Shown here: piece after piece, positions 45,226 through 59,467 of the stretch
How positions within the stretch are numbered: the first letter of the stretch is position 1
Layout: every line of letters begins with the position of its first letter
Assembly (NCBI GenBank): GCA_022376925.1
Contig: JAIOJX010000031.1
Span: 137,596,854-137,660,853 of the forward strand
Source: Tragulus kanchil
Taxonomy: Eukaryota > Chordata > Mammalia > Artiodactyla > Tragulidae
Length of the DNA: 64,000 nucleotides
Direction: 5' to 3'
Program-made: the position numbers and the translations under genes
The notes under the pieces: generated by a model
Told to the model about the DNA's origin: nothing
Seen by the model: only the letters and a program-made list of their open reading frames with translations
Database searches by the model: none

Positions 45226-48200
45226 GGGGAGGCAAGGGTGGTCTTTGCCTAGCTCTACAGGAGTAGATCCTAAGGAGAGGATGTGGACAATGCGGTTTAC
45301 ACCCCAGCTAAAGGGGACAGAGAAAGGAAGTCAATAGTGAAAGGTGTCTCTTCAAAGCAGCATCCCCCGACCCTCCATGGGCAATGATAGCTTAGCTCAG
45401 CCCAGAGAACTCTCAGCCTGGGGCAGAACTACAGCTCAGGGAGTTTTCACATGATCAGTGAGGTCTGGGATATTTCTACACCAACTCCCATTGGCACTGG
45501 GTTAGGGCCTCCCCCGGGGGGTTAATTCCCCAGAACTTCAGACTTGACCTGTGGCTGGCAGTGACTAGAGAGCTCTGGGCAGAGGGCTGCAGGTGTGGCA
45601 GCTGGGAGTTGGGCTGAGTGCAGAAGAGCCGGGGGTACCCACACTGTCTACTACGGGCCAGCAGGAAGACACCTACCATGGAGCCCACACCAAAAGAAAC
45701 TGGGGTGGGGTCCTGGTTCCCTCTACGTGGCTCTCCCAAGTCCTCTCCATTTTCCTAAAGGTAAAGGCAAATGACCGCCAAGCTCTCGCTGAAACAACGT
45801 TCAGAGGTGCAGGGATGCTGCCTAAGAGCTCCCAGCAGCCAGGACTGAATGTATGTCTCTGCCCTCTCCTCCAAGAGAAGCACAAAAATGTCAGCTCAAA
45901 GGCAGCATCCGATGGCTATACCTGACTCTTGTAAAGAGAGATAACCAGAGCCAGACAAAGGGCCTCCCTGCACAGGGCATTTAGTATCCTACCCCGGCAA
46001 GGAAAACTGTTGCATCTCAAACACGCCTCTGTCGAATGGAGCTGCATTTATTCCCCTCTGCCTGGGAACGCCTGCTCGTGCTTCTTTGAAACGTTCGGCC
46101 TGAGTTTCACTCATTGTGCCTCCCTCTGGAGATGCATCTTGAGAGGGTCGCTTTGATGAGTCAGCAGAGCCTAATGACCAGCATCCTGGGGCATCCAAGG
46201 AGCTGTTGGACCCCCTGGCAGCCCCAGCTCAGTCTGCTGTGCTGCTTGCCTTTGCAGGCTGACACTTTCAACACTTCCTTTCCTATAGCTCTCAGAGCAT
46301 TTAACTTCATACCTTCCCTTTCCTCTCCGGAGGAAGGGGGTGAGTAGGAGAAGAGGAGCAGGATTTACTCGCTCCACCAGACCCCAAATCCTAAGCAGGC
46401 TGGAGCTTTCCTAGGAAAGCAAGGAAGAGACTCGAGGGACCCCACTTCAGTCTTGGCCGCCTCCATAGCGATAAAAATACACTGTCCAAGTGGGCATGCG
46501 TTTGTCACAAGCACCATTAATGGTGCCAACTTCCATCAATGTGAAGACACATTTTTCCCCACGTTTTAACATCTCTCAAATCAGGATGTGCCCCATTCGG
46601 TAGTATGCCATATCATCTAATTGGCAGAGACTTTTCTTAGTCGAACATAAAATGATGCTGCTCTTAAAATAGATGGCATCTTAAATGTGATGAAACAGAC
46701 TAAGGCTTTTTCTCAGCTACATGTTATCGAAGGACCTTGCTGTGGGCATTTTGAGCAAGGTGCATTTTCATTCCCTGTCCTTTTGTGGGGTGGTCCTGGT
46801 TCTCCTCCCCTTTGGCCCCCTCATCCCAAAAGAAACTGGGGTGGGGTCCTGGTTCTCACGTGGCTCTCCCAAGTCCTCTCCATTTTCCTAAAGGTAAAGG
46901 CAAATGACCGCCAAGCTCTCGCTGAAACAACGTTCAGAGGTGCAGGGATGCTGCCTAAGAGCTCCCAGCAGCCAGGACTGAATGTATGTCTCTGCCCTCT
47001 CCTCCAAGAGAAGCACAAAAATGTCAGCTCAAAGGCAGCATCCGATGGCTATACCTGACTCTTGTAAAGAGAGATAACCAGAGCCAGACAAAGGGCCTCC
47101 CTGCACAGGGCATTTAGTATCCTACCCCGGCAAGGAAAACTGTTGCATCTCAAACACGCCTCTGTCGAATGGAGCTGCATTTTTTCCCCCTCTGCCTGGG
47201 AACGCCTGCTCGTGCTTCTTTGAAACGTTCGGCCTGAGTTTCACTCATTGTGCCTCCCTCTGGAGATGCATCTTGAGAGGGTCGCTTTGATGAGTCAGCA
47301 GAGCCTAATGACCAGCATCCTGGGGCATCCAAGGAGCTGTTGGACCCCCTGGCAGCCCCAGCTCAGTCTGCTGTGCTGCTTGCCTTTGCAGGCTGACACT
47401 TTCAACACTTCCTTTCCTATAGCTCTCAGAGCATTTAACTTCATACCTTCCCTTTCCTCTCCGGAGGAAGGGGGTGAGTAGGAGAAGAGGAGCAGGATTT
47501 ACTCGCTCCACCAGACCCCAAATCCTAAGCAGGCTGGAGCTTTCCTAGGAAAGCAAGGAAGAGACTCGAGGGACCCCACTTCAGTCTTGGCCGCCTCCAT
47601 AGCGATAAAAATACACTGTCCAAGTGGGCATGCGTTTGTCACAAGCACCATTAATGGTGCCAACTTCCATCAATGTGAAGACACATTTTTCCCCACGTTT
47701 TAACATCTCTCAAATCAGGATGTGCCCCATTCGGTAGTATGCCATATCATCTAATTGGCAGAGACTTTTCTTAGTCGAACATAAAATGATGCTGCTCTTA
47801 AAATAGATGGCATCTTAAATGTGATGAAACAGACTAAGGCTTTTTCTCAGCTACATGTTATCGAAGGACCTTGCTGTGGGCATTTTGAGCAAGGTGCATT
47901 TTCATCCCTGTCCTCTCAGTGCCCAGCAATGGGCAGGGCACAGTGTAGGTGCTTAATAAATGCCGAATGAATGGAAGAAAACAGCATCTAAGATGGAGAG
48001 GCAGCTGGATCAGCCTGGTCCTTGCCAGGCTTATCTCCTGTACCTCTCCTCTCTGCCTTCCTGGACATATCTGTTCCCTTTGACCCCAAGTTCTCCCCTT
48101 TCCCTACCTTGTCACCAGAATGTCACTACATAATGCTTTAAGAACCAAAGGTCAGCTCCTCTGGGAAGCCCTCCCTGATTTCTTACTCCCACCTCAGCTC

Positions 48201-48454
48201 CCCATTACTGTTCTCATAGTTTCCCATGATTATCCTCTTGCCAGTGGCCCCTATCCTGCTAGCACATAGTGGAATGCTGAGTGCTTATTTGTGGAAAGAA
48301 AGAATAAATTTATTCCACCTCAGTCTCTTCACTGCTGTATAATTCTTTCTCAACATTCAGAATAAAGACTAGGAAACATCTCCAGTGTGTGTTTGGCCTG
48401 AAATTAATCTCTGTGCATTGCTTTGATCTTTCCAAAGAATAACCACCACCACCA
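45226..48454. other. ABCC12 intron region expected to hold a missing linker exon
   Basis: Between the linker exons at 44901-44990 (or 43785-43874) and 48960-49035 the family has another short linker exon; it must start and end in phase 1. None fits by eye. A frame at about 45660-45740 reads ENGEDLGEPRRGNQDPTPVS after a TTTAG, but its phase does not match and it hits a stop in the required frame. Much of the region is duplication 15. Confidence 0.4.
45690..47914. repeat. tandem duplication 15 (45690-46781 / 46826-47914)
   Basis: Direct repeat at an offset of 1136 falling to 1133 then 1134, in the intron that should contain the unseen linker exon. The first 30 bases of copy 2 are altered, and 44 bases of filler precede it. 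Confidence 0.95.
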
Positions 48455-48690
48455 CCACTGAGGATTACTACCTGTCAGACACTGTGCTATTCATTCCATG
48501 TATAATTTCTCTTGTAATCTTTTCAAGAGCCTATAGCATTGGTACTCTGATTTCCCCCAAATGGATGAAGAAACTAAGATTCAGTGTGGTCAAGTATCTT
48601 GCTTCAAAGTCATAAAACTAGTCACTGGTTGAGCCAGAATTCAGACTCAGGCAGTTGAACCCCAGAGCTCACATGACAGTAAGCCATATA
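48455..48690 (+). mobile_element. MIR SINE
   Basis: Contains 'gtcagacactgtgctattca', 'aatggatgaagaaactaaga', 'cataaaactagtcactggtt' and 'gaattcagactcaggcagtt', the MIR/MIRb order in reverse of the other copies (antisense core visible on this strand). It is preceded by a short (CCA)n run. Confidence 0.5.
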
Positions 48691-48959
48691 CTTCTAGTTG
48701 CCCTGTAGGACACGCAGTGTGCCTACACTTCTCTATCTTAAATGGTCGATGCCCAACAAATAGTTAAAGAGTACGGAACTGAGAGAAAGAACAGTCAATA
48801 CCTTTTGTGTCTACACATAATTCTGATTCTGCTTCAGGTTCTCTTTCTTCATGTTTCTCATCTCCTGGAGCCAAAACTAGGGTGAGAAATAAAGAGAGAT
48901 CTGTGTCCATTCGCGAGCCATGGGTGGCAAGAGAGGCGTGATTGGAACTCTGATTGTAC

Positions 48960-49035
48960 CAGCGTCTTCATCCCTCTCAGCAGGGCTCTCCTTAAGGGCT
49001 TCCACCACTACTGCATTGTAAATGTGCTCAGGATC
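48960..49035 (-). CDS. ABCC12: ABCC12 exon: linker after NBD1
   Basis: 76 nt between a CTCCAG acceptor and a GTACAA donor: DPEHIYNAVVVEALKESPAE, RDEDA and one base of Gly. It matches the remembered ABCC12 linker after NBD1 (DPEH-YNA). Only 109 nt of intron separate it from exon 49145-49279. The next exon in reading order, also linker, was not found before 43874. Single copy. Confidence 0.87.
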
Positions 49036-49144
49036 CTGGAGACAAAATGAAATTCCTCTGAAAGTGAAATGACAGATGTGCTCCAGAACAGAAATCATGA
49101 GGGAAGGCAACCAGTCTCTTGAACCCAAGTAGGAAGAACCTTAC

Positions 49145-49279
49145 CTTGAACTGCAACCCTCGGAGGTTGTGAACCAGCTTGGCATAACGTCCTCTCTCCT
49201 CCATTAACTCCTTGTGGGTTCCCTTTTCACAAATCTCCCCATCTTCCAAGAGAATGACTTCATCACAAGACTCCAAGAA
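49145..49279 (-). CDS. ABCC12: ABCC12 exon: end of NBD1, copy 1
   Basis: Forty-five codons: [45 protein letters not shown]. The 'CD.VI.L.DG.I...GTH.EL' stretch follows the H-loop in ABCC NBD1. Acceptor CTACAG, donor GTAAGG, phase 0 on both sides. A copy with a two-base deletion lies at 50267-50399. Confidence 0.92.
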
Positions 49280-50266
49280 CTGTAGGGAGATTAAAGCCAT
49301 CTACACTGAGCTTCTGCCTTAGAAGACAGAGAAGACCGCATCATGACCAACTACCATTCAGCAGCCTCCCAGGCTCATCTGGTCCAGGGATTCCCAACCT
49401 TGGCTTCATTAACATTGAGAGTCAAATGATTCTTTGTTGAAGTGGGTGAGGTGGGGACTGACCTGTGCATTGCAAGATATTTAGCAGCCTCCCTGGCTTC
49501 TATCCACTAGATGTCAGGAGCACCCCGCCCCTAAGCTATGACAAACAAAAGTGTCCTCAGACATTGCCCGGTGCCTACGAGTAGGTAATGTGGTCCCCAG
49601 TTGAGAAAAACTGAATGAGTGCTCACAGGTCTCATGAGTACAAAAAAGGGCCTTTGGTTGTCACCATAAAGCACACTGAATCTTCCCCTACTCTTGCTCC
49701 CTACATGAGCTGTCTTGCGAAGAAATTTGATCACAAGCACTGGGAGTTTGAAATCAGCAAGGTCATTGAGGCCAAGTTGTGGCAGAGAGGGGAAACAGGA
49801 CCTCCGCGATGGCTTCCCTCTGTTGTAACGTTACAAACGCACCTCGCCATCCTCACCCAACCCAGGAGATGCAGCCCGTGGCGCAAGCCCTGGCCTCCAG
49901 GCCACTCTGCCTGGTCCGAGGAGTCTGCACCAGCTTTCTCTGTACATTGACAGACAGCATCCTACATTTCGCCCAAAGCACTTCTGGTTTTCTAATTTGA
50001 GCTGCCTCTGCTTCCGTTTCATGCCTGAGATCAAACAGGTGCTCAGAGGAGCTTCATTTCATTCTGGAAAGAGACCTAGCTCTCCCCCGTAGGATCGACC
50101 CATCTAGGGGCAGGAAGATCCTCCTAGAGATGGACAAGATGCTACCAGATCTAAGACAGTTCAGCCCAAACAGGGGATCGGTCCCCGGGTAGCGATCGAC
50201 CCATTCTGAACAGAAATCATGAGGGAAGGCAACCAGTCTCTTGAACCCAAGTAGGAAGAACCTTAC

Positions 50267-50399
50267 CTTGAACTGCAACCCTCGGAGGTTGTGAACCAGC
50301 TTGGCATAACGTCCTCTCCTCCATTAACTCCTTGTGGGTTCCCTTTTCACAAATCTCCCCATCTTCCAAGAGAATGACTTCATCACAAGACTCCAAGAA
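50267..50399 (-). pseudogene. ABCC12: frameshifted duplicate of ABCC12 exon 49145-49279
   Basis: This copy is 133 nt against 135 nt. A CT pair is missing from the CTCTCTCC run, which shifts the frame after MEER. Splice sites are intact. Such slippage in a dinucleotide run inside an otherwise identical copy suggests a sequencing or consensus error more than a real mutation. Confidence 0.86.
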
Positions 50400-51295
50400 C
50401 TGTAGGGAGATTAAAGCCATCTACACTGAGCTTCTGCCTTAGAAGACAGAGAAGACCGCATCATGACCAACTACCATTCAGCAGCCTCCCAGGCTCATCT
50501 GGTCCAGGGATTCCCAACCTTGGCTTCATTAACATTGAGAGTCAAATGATTCTTTGTTGAAGTGGGTGAGGTGGGGACTGACCTGTGCATTGCAAGATAT
50601 TTAGCAGCCTCCCTGGCTTCTATCCACTAGATGTCAGGAGCACCCCGCCCCTAAGCTATGACAAACAAAAGTGTCCTCAGACATTGCCCGGTGCCTACGA
50701 GTAGGTAATGTGGTCCCCAGTTGAGAAAAACTGAATGAGTGCTCACAGGTCTCATGAGTACAAAAAAGGGCCTTTGGTTGTCACCATAAAGCACACTGAA
50801 TCTTCCCCTACTCTTGCTCCCTACATGAGCTGTCTTGCGAAGAAATTTGATCACAAGCACTGGGAGTTTGAAATCAGCAAGGTCATTGAGGCCAAGTTGT
50901 GGCAGAGAGGGGAAACAGGACCTCCGCGATGGCTTCCCTCTGTTGTAACGTTACAAACGCACCTCGCCATCCTCACCCAACCCAGGAGATGCAGCCCGTG
51001 GCGCAAGCCCTGGCCTCCAGGCCACTCTGCCTGGTCCGAGGAGTCTGCACCAGCTTTCTCTGTACATTGACAGACAGCATCCTACATTTCGCCCAAAGCA
51101 CTTCTGGTTTTCTAATTTGAGCTGCCTCTGCTTCCGTTTCATGCCTGAGATCAAACAGGTGCTCAGAGGAGCTTCATTTCATTCTGGAAAGAGACCTAGC
51201 TCTCCCCCGTAGGATCGACCCATCTAGGGGCAGGAAGATCCTCCTAGAGATGGACAAGATGCTACCAGATCTAAGACAGTTCAGCCCAAACAGGG

Positions 51296-52083
51296 CTTTG
51301 CAATACAGGTGAGAACTCTTTCTTTGTACTGTGGGGAACATACACCCTGATGTTCTTGATTGAAACCCTGAAAGAAGTAGCTACATTTGGTCCCTCTGCA
51401 AAGAACGTGGGGAAGAGAGTGGTGCCCTCAAAGGCAGTGTCACTTGGCCGTGAAACGACAGTAGTTCCACTTGGCTTTGGACAGCTCCAGTCTTTCTGCC
51501 TCCTTTGGGCTAACTGCCTAGTGCCCTGTTGGCTTCCCCTGCTAGTCCACGGAGCAACAGTCAGGTTTCAGTGTCCCGTTGAGACACTTTCTGACAGAGC
51601 AATTTTCTTGAAAGTCTCCTCTCACCTTTGCCCAGCACCTTCTAAATTTCAAAGCCTGATTTCATCTCCTCTCAGTCTCCCACCATCCAATCAAGAAGGC
51701 AGGCAGCATTATTATCAGCCCATTTCCCAGATGGGTAAGCTGAGGCGCAGATGTGGAAGCACATACCCCAGCCCCCTGAAGCTCCTGGTGAAGCCCCTCT
51801 GGCCAGCGAGCTCCCAGTTCTCTCCAGTGAGACCGGGGGTGATCTGAGCAGCTTTGATCTGCAAACTCACAAACTCTGGCCCTGGGCTGGATTTCAGTGG
51901 CCAGCCGCAGGCCTCATTTCACTTGTTTCCTCAAGTGACTGAAAAGCAATCGTCCAGCCTGGGCTCTTGGAAGCATCCAGATTGCCTGTGGACCCCAGAG
52001 TGAAAGCAGCCAGAGAAATGTTCTGAAATAGCCCAGGGGCTCCAGGTCCAGCTTTGAGCCCTTCCTCCCCATGATACACGGCC
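51296..52083. other. ABCC12 intron sequence
   Basis: Unique-looking DNA. Short MIR-like words occur near 51700-51740 ('cagatgggtaagctgaggcg'), but no exon was recognised. Confidence 0.45.
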
Positions 52084-52170
52084 GGACTTAGACTCCAGTG
52101 CCATCTAGTGGCTGCCTATACTTTCAACACGCAAAATGTAAGACAAAATGACCTTGGTGAAAAATAGTCT

Positions 52171-52344
52171 CCGGTGCTCTGTGACAACAGAGGCCACCGC
52201 GATGGGAGGCCCACACGGGCCAGAGAACCAAGGTGGATGAAAATGGACAAAGGAAAGACCAACAGAAGTGGCCTGCCTGCTCCCCTCCCTCCCCACCCTA
52301 CCCCCACCAAAATAAATAAATAAATAAATCTTTAAAAAAAAAAA
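52171..52344 (+). mobile_element. 5'-truncated CHR-like SINE with target-site duplication, copy 1
   Basis: Only the 3' part of the SINE (from 'ccggtgctctgtgacaacag') and its AAATAAAT/A tail are present. Flanked by GAAAAATAGTCT at 52159-52170 and 52345-52356, so it was truncated at insertion. Repeated at 53250-53423. Confidence 0.85.
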
Positions 52345-53249
52345 GAAAAATAGTCTCTGCGAGCCTCCTGGGCTCTAGCGCTGGTGAGCGAGGTACAGGG
52401 GCTGGGCCAGGGCCAAGGCCACGTTCTGGCTCTTGAGGACTCCTGCAAAGACAGCTCTGAGTCACATCCGTCAGGGGACTCCAGGAGGACGGCCCTCCTG
52501 GAGGTCTGTCTGCTGCACGTAGTCTCCCGGGACTGGACCCTCACTGTGCAGAGCTATGGTCACGATATTCAGCTCCTGAGCTGGGTGAGAGCCCATTCCC
52601 AATCATTTCACAGGATCCCAGAAGAGACCCAGCGTTCTCACCCTGGCCCTTCCCAGCAGAGGAATGGGGGACTCTTATCTCCCTCATTCAGCTAGATGCT
52701 TCCTAGAGGTGATGGCCACCACCTGGGAACCCCCACATGCAAAATTCAGATGCTTGGCACTTACTCTGACACCTCTAGCCCTCAGTACAGAGGAGCAGAG
52801 GCTGGGGCCAAGCCACAGGTAGAGGAAGGGCTGGTTTTCCTGGGCCTTTAGGACACCTTGCCCTCTCCCGCTGGCCTTTCTGGCCACTGACAGAGGAGCC
52901 TAAAATGCTGGCTGCTGCATCCTGTAGCCATGGCAACTTCATAAGCGGTCAGCTCCTACTCCTCCCCAAGCTTGACCTACCCTTGCAAAGGCCGAGAGTC
53001 TCGTCCCTTAACCCTAGTTTAACATTTCTCCATGGGTGGCAGGAGAGTCAGGAGACTGGGCTGCTACTGCCTCTGCTCCAACTGACCCCTCATTACGGGC
53101 CAGTCCTGGGGCTCCCTTTTGGGGCCCCCGGAGCACACCTCTGGAGACATAAAAAACTACGGGGACTTAGACTCCAGTGCCATCTAGTGGCTGCCTATAC
53201 TTTCAACACGCAAAATGTAAGACAAAATGACCTTGGTGAAAAATAGTCT

Positions 53250-53423
53250 CCGGTGCTCTGTGACAACAGAGGCCACCGCGATGGGAGGCCCACACGGGCC
53301 AGAGAACCAAGGTGGATGAAAATGGACAAAGGAAAGACCAACAGAAGTGGCCTGCCTGCTCCCCTCCCTCCCCACCCTACCCCCACCAAAATAAATAAAT
53401 AAATAAATCTTTAAAAAAAAAAA
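53250..53423 (+). mobile_element. 5'-truncated CHR-like SINE, duplicate copy
   Basis: Duplicate of 52171-52344 at an offset of 1079 bases, with the same flanking repeats. Confidence 0.84.
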
Positions 53424-53963
53424 GAAAAATAGTCTCTGCGAGCCTCCTGGGCTCTAGCGCTGGTGAGCGAGGTACAGGGGCTGGGCCAGGGCCAAGGCCA
53501 CGTTCTGGCTCTTGAGGACTCCTGCAAAGACAGCTCTGAGTCACATCCGTCAGGGGACTCCAGGAGGACGGCCCTCCTGGAGGTCTGTCTGCTGCACGTA
53601 GTCTCCCGGGACTGGACCCTCACTGTGCAGAGCTATGGTCACGATATTCAGCTCCTGAGCTGGGTGAGAGCCCATTCCCAATCATTTCACAGGATCCCAG
53701 AAGAGACCCAGCGTTCTCACCCTGGCCCTTCCCAGCAGAGGAATGGGGGACTCTTATCTCCCTCATTCAGCTAGATGCTTCCTAGAGGTGATGGCCACCA
53801 CCTGGGAACCCCCACATGCAAAATTCAGATGCTTGGCACTTACTCTGACACCTCTAGCCCTCAGTACAGAGGAGCAGAGGCTGGGGCCAAGCCACAGGTA
53901 GAGGAAGGGCTGGTTTTCCTGGGCCTTTAGGACACCTTGCCCTCTCCCGCTGGCCTTTCTGGC

Positions 53964-56295
<2,332 letters not shown>

Positions 56296-56601
56296 TTACG
56301 GTTCATCACCAGGCCCCACTCCCAACCCTGGAGTCTTTGGGGACCAAGAACTTCCCAAAGATTCTCTTACAGATTGTTCATCACCACGGTCCAACTCCTC
56401 CACCCCTTGCAAGAATGCCCTAGCCACACCAGGCACCCTGGGAAGTGGGAGGCTCCACTTCCACAGGAAGCTTGGTGGGCAGTGGCAATTAGGGATATGC
56501 TCCTTCCAGTGTTGAGAGAGGGGTAGTTGGCTCCCAATACCACCACCCCAGTGCAACCCCATAGGGAGGGCTATGTTTTGATCACTAGCACCAAAGGTCA
56601 C

Positions 56602-56685
56602 TGCTGAACAGGAATCTCTCATTGTTGAACAAGAATCTCTCATTGTTGAGTAGGAATGTCTCATTGTTGAGCAGGAATCTCTGGG
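56602..56685. repeat. 21-bp minisatellite, four units
   Basis: Four head-to-tail 21-base units of the form TGTTGARCARGAATCTCTCAT, with one to three differences between neighbours, in the intron upstream of exon 56074-56277. Confidence 0.93.
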
Positions 56686-57629
56686 CCAGTGGACAAGTGA
56701 AGAGAAGGGAAAAGTGGCTGGGAGCAGGACAAGGAAGAGGTGTCTCTATGTGTTTACTTGTTGATTAAATCCCCACCAGTTAGGCAACCCATGAAGGCAA
56801 GAGAAGTGCTAACCTTGTTTATTATTACATCCCTAAGGCCTGGCACCACACGTAGCCCAGAGCAGATGTTCAGTAAACCTTTGTTGGAAGGGTAAAAAGT
56901 TTAGCTTATCTACTTCCGGTGATTCTGTTCAACTGACCCCAAAGCGAGCCTTCAAGAGTTCAGCCAGCTGTCAGATGGAGCTCTAGGCGAGACTAGAGAA
57001 GTCCCCTCTATATTAGGAGCTCAGATCTTAGCAGGGCAGGTGGTTAGTTACACACATAGCAATGGCGCAAAGTAGATTTAACCCGTGCCAACTACAAAGC
57101 ATAAACTAAGTACCTTGGGGCATATTACTTTAGACTCTGGGACTCAGGAAAGTCTTCCTCAAGGGCATGCATTTGGAATGGGAACTCAAAGGGTGGTAAC
57201 TGGCAGAAGCAGAGGTCTAGAGCCTGGAAGGCAAGTGCACACCTAGGTAAGCAGGTAGGGGTGGTTAGCAGGTGACGGGGCCTGCAGTGGCTGTGGTGGT
57301 CATTTCTTTAACACGGACACATTGAGCAGAGAAAGACAGTGTGCTCTGAACTGGGCTTTCTTCGGGATGCCTTCGTTCTCTGGGCTCCTGGGCAGAGTGG
57401 GAAGACAGTGCAGAAGGTTCACTGGGATGGGGAAACAGAAGGTGGTCTGGTGACTCCCCTCAGTCACCTGAGTTGGCAGGCTAACCCCGGGACCCAGGCA
57501 GTTCCTTAAGTGAACACCCTAGAGGGCAATGTTTGGGGATGACCCTTATACTTTGGGGCAGATGGGGCCTGTGGAGCAAGAAGTCCATGAGCATCCAGCC
57601 ACAAAGCTGTATCCCCATCCTCTGTCTTT
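56686..57629. other. ABCC12 intron sequence
   Basis: Unduplicated intron DNA right of the minisatellite. A few words resemble old SINE ends (56760-56890), and nothing coding was recognised. Confidence 0.45.
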
Positions 57630-57951
57630 GAAGAGCTGGTCTGGGACCTGGGGAAGAACCCAGAAATCTTTCCTGAGATGGCCAGCAAACTAGAAGTGAC
57701 CCCAGGAGTGACCAGGCAGATCCCAACCCAAGTGGAGCGGGTGTCACATCCATTGTGATACGCCCAAGAAAGGACCCAGGTGGAGAATACAGGACAGTAG
57801 AACCTGACTTTCCCCCCATCTCCTGGGACTCTTCTCTCCTCTGGAGCACCCTGGATATAATGGAGCCAGTGTCTGCAGAGATTCGGCCCAGTGGACCTGG
57901 CTGTTGGCCTGCCATATGCTACTGTGGGGCTGAGCTCTGGGTTCTACTCAC

Positions 57952-58024
57952 CTCGGTCAGGTCTCCATAAGGGAGGCTGCTCAGGTCCTCTTGGAGTGCA
58001 CAGACACGAACTGTGTGCTGATAC
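57952..58024 (-). CDS. ABCC12: ABCC12 exon: NBD1 after Q-loop, copy 1
   Basis: 73 nt: one base completing Arg, then YQHTVRVCALQEDLSSLPYG and DLTE. Acceptor CCACAG, donor GTGAGT. This is the NBD1 segment between the Q-loop exon and the signature exon (family pattern Y...V..C.L..DL..LP.GDLTEIGE). It joins the split Arg at the end of exon 62264-62388. Repeated at 59066-59138. Confidence 0.91.
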
Positions 58025-58504
58025 CTGTGGGAACAAAGCTAGAAGTCAGCACGCTGAGAAAGACCCTGCATCCATGCAGCCCTGGCTGACTCAAAAGCAG
58101 CACTGATGTCATGGGCAGACAAGGAGATGGCTGGTTGCTTGGTCTTTAATGTCCAGGGGCAGCTTCCCTTTGACCACTGCCCATGTATGTGATGCAGAGT
58201 TGACTCGTAAAGACCCCTCTGCTCATAGGCTTCCCACCAGTTGAGAAAGAAGAACTCAGTGCACAAGAGACCTCTGAAGGGAAAATGACTCATGGGAGTC
58301 AGAGCAGGGAGTCACCAATGAGGGCTGAGGTCACTGGAGAAGGTCTCCCAGAGGATACAAGACTGCTTATGGATGAGAAGATGCATGTGGGTGGAGAGAG
58401 TGAGCAGACTGACACCATGCTCCGAGCATCAAGCGCTTCCAGGACCTGGTGCACCTGATGCCGTGAACACTGTCCCCATGTATCCACTTCAGGGCTGCTA
58501 TGCC

Positions 58505-58665
58505 TGGTGGTTGGCCCCAGTAGCTTTGGAATCAGAACTACCTGGGTTTGAATCCAGTTGGGTAACCTTGGAAACATGACTGGACCTCCCTGACACCCAC
58601 TCTCCACTCTGTACATTAGGCTAATAACTCTCATTGGTTTTGGGAGAAGTGAGAACACTGTCTGG
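58505..58665 (+). mobile_element. MIR SINE, copy 1 of 3
   Basis: MIR pattern 'gctttggaatcagaactacc', 'tgggtttgaatccagttggg', 'taaccttggaaacatgactg'. Further copies at 59619-59779 and about 60713-60873 come from duplications 19 and 20. Confidence 0.6.
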
Positions 58666-59065
58666 TGCTCAAATTCTCCATCAGCATACTTACAACTAAT
58701 GTTATCACCTTGGCCAGTCTTGGAGTAAGAGTTTCAGTCCGACGAAGAGCTGGTCTGGGACCTGGGGAAGAACCCAGAAATCTTTCCTGAGATGGCCAGC
58801 AAACTAGAAGTGACCCCAGGAGTGACCAGGCAGATCCCAACCCAAGTGGAGCGGGTGTCACATCCATTGTGATACGCCCAAGAAAGGACCCAGGTGGAGA
58901 ATACAGGACAGTAGAACCTGACTTTCCCCCCATCTCCTGGGACTCTTCTCTCCTCTGGAGCACCCTGGATATAATGGAGCCAGTGTCTGCAGAGATTCGG
59001 CCCAGTGGACCTGGCTGTTGGCCTGCCATATGCTACTGTGGGGCTGAGCTCTGGGTTCTACTCAC

Positions 59066-59138
59066 CTCGGTCAGGTCTCCATAAGGGAGGCTGCTCAGGT
59101 CCTCTTGGAGTGCACAGACACGAACTGTGTGCTGATAC
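59066..59138 (-). CDS. ABCC12: ABCC12 exon: NBD1 after Q-loop, duplicate copy 2
   Basis: Identical to 57952-58024 at an offset of 1114 bases. Confidence 0.86.
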
Positions 59139-59467
59139 CTGTGGGAACAAAGCTAGAAGTCAGCACGCTGAGAAAGACCCTGCATCCATGCAGCCCTGGC
59201 TGACTCAAAAGCAGCACTGATGTCATGGGCAGACAAGGAGATGGCTGGTTGCTTGGTCTTTAATGTCCAGGGGCAGCTTCCCTTTGACCACTGCCCATGT
59301 ATGTGATGCAGAGTTGACTCGTAAAGACCCCTCTGCTCATAGGCTTCCCACCAGTTGAGAAAGAAGAACTCAGTGCACAAGAGACCTCTGAAGGGAAAAT
59401 GACTCATGGGAGTCAGAGCAGGGAGTCACCAATGAGGGCTGAGGTCACTGGAGAAGGTCTCCCAGAG

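Larger units (their letters stand above)
49086..51295. repeat. tandem duplication 16 (49086-50175 / 50208-51295)
   Basis: Direct repeat at an offset of 1122 falling to 1120, carrying the end-of-NBD1 exon (frameshifted in copy 2). A 32-base CpG-rich insert at 50176-50207 separates the copies. Confidence 0.95.

Noticed and set aside
45660..45740. Candidate missing linker exon (ENGEDLGEP frame)
   Set aside because: The phase does not fit either neighbour, the required frame hits a stop, and the copy in duplication 15 differs by an indel.
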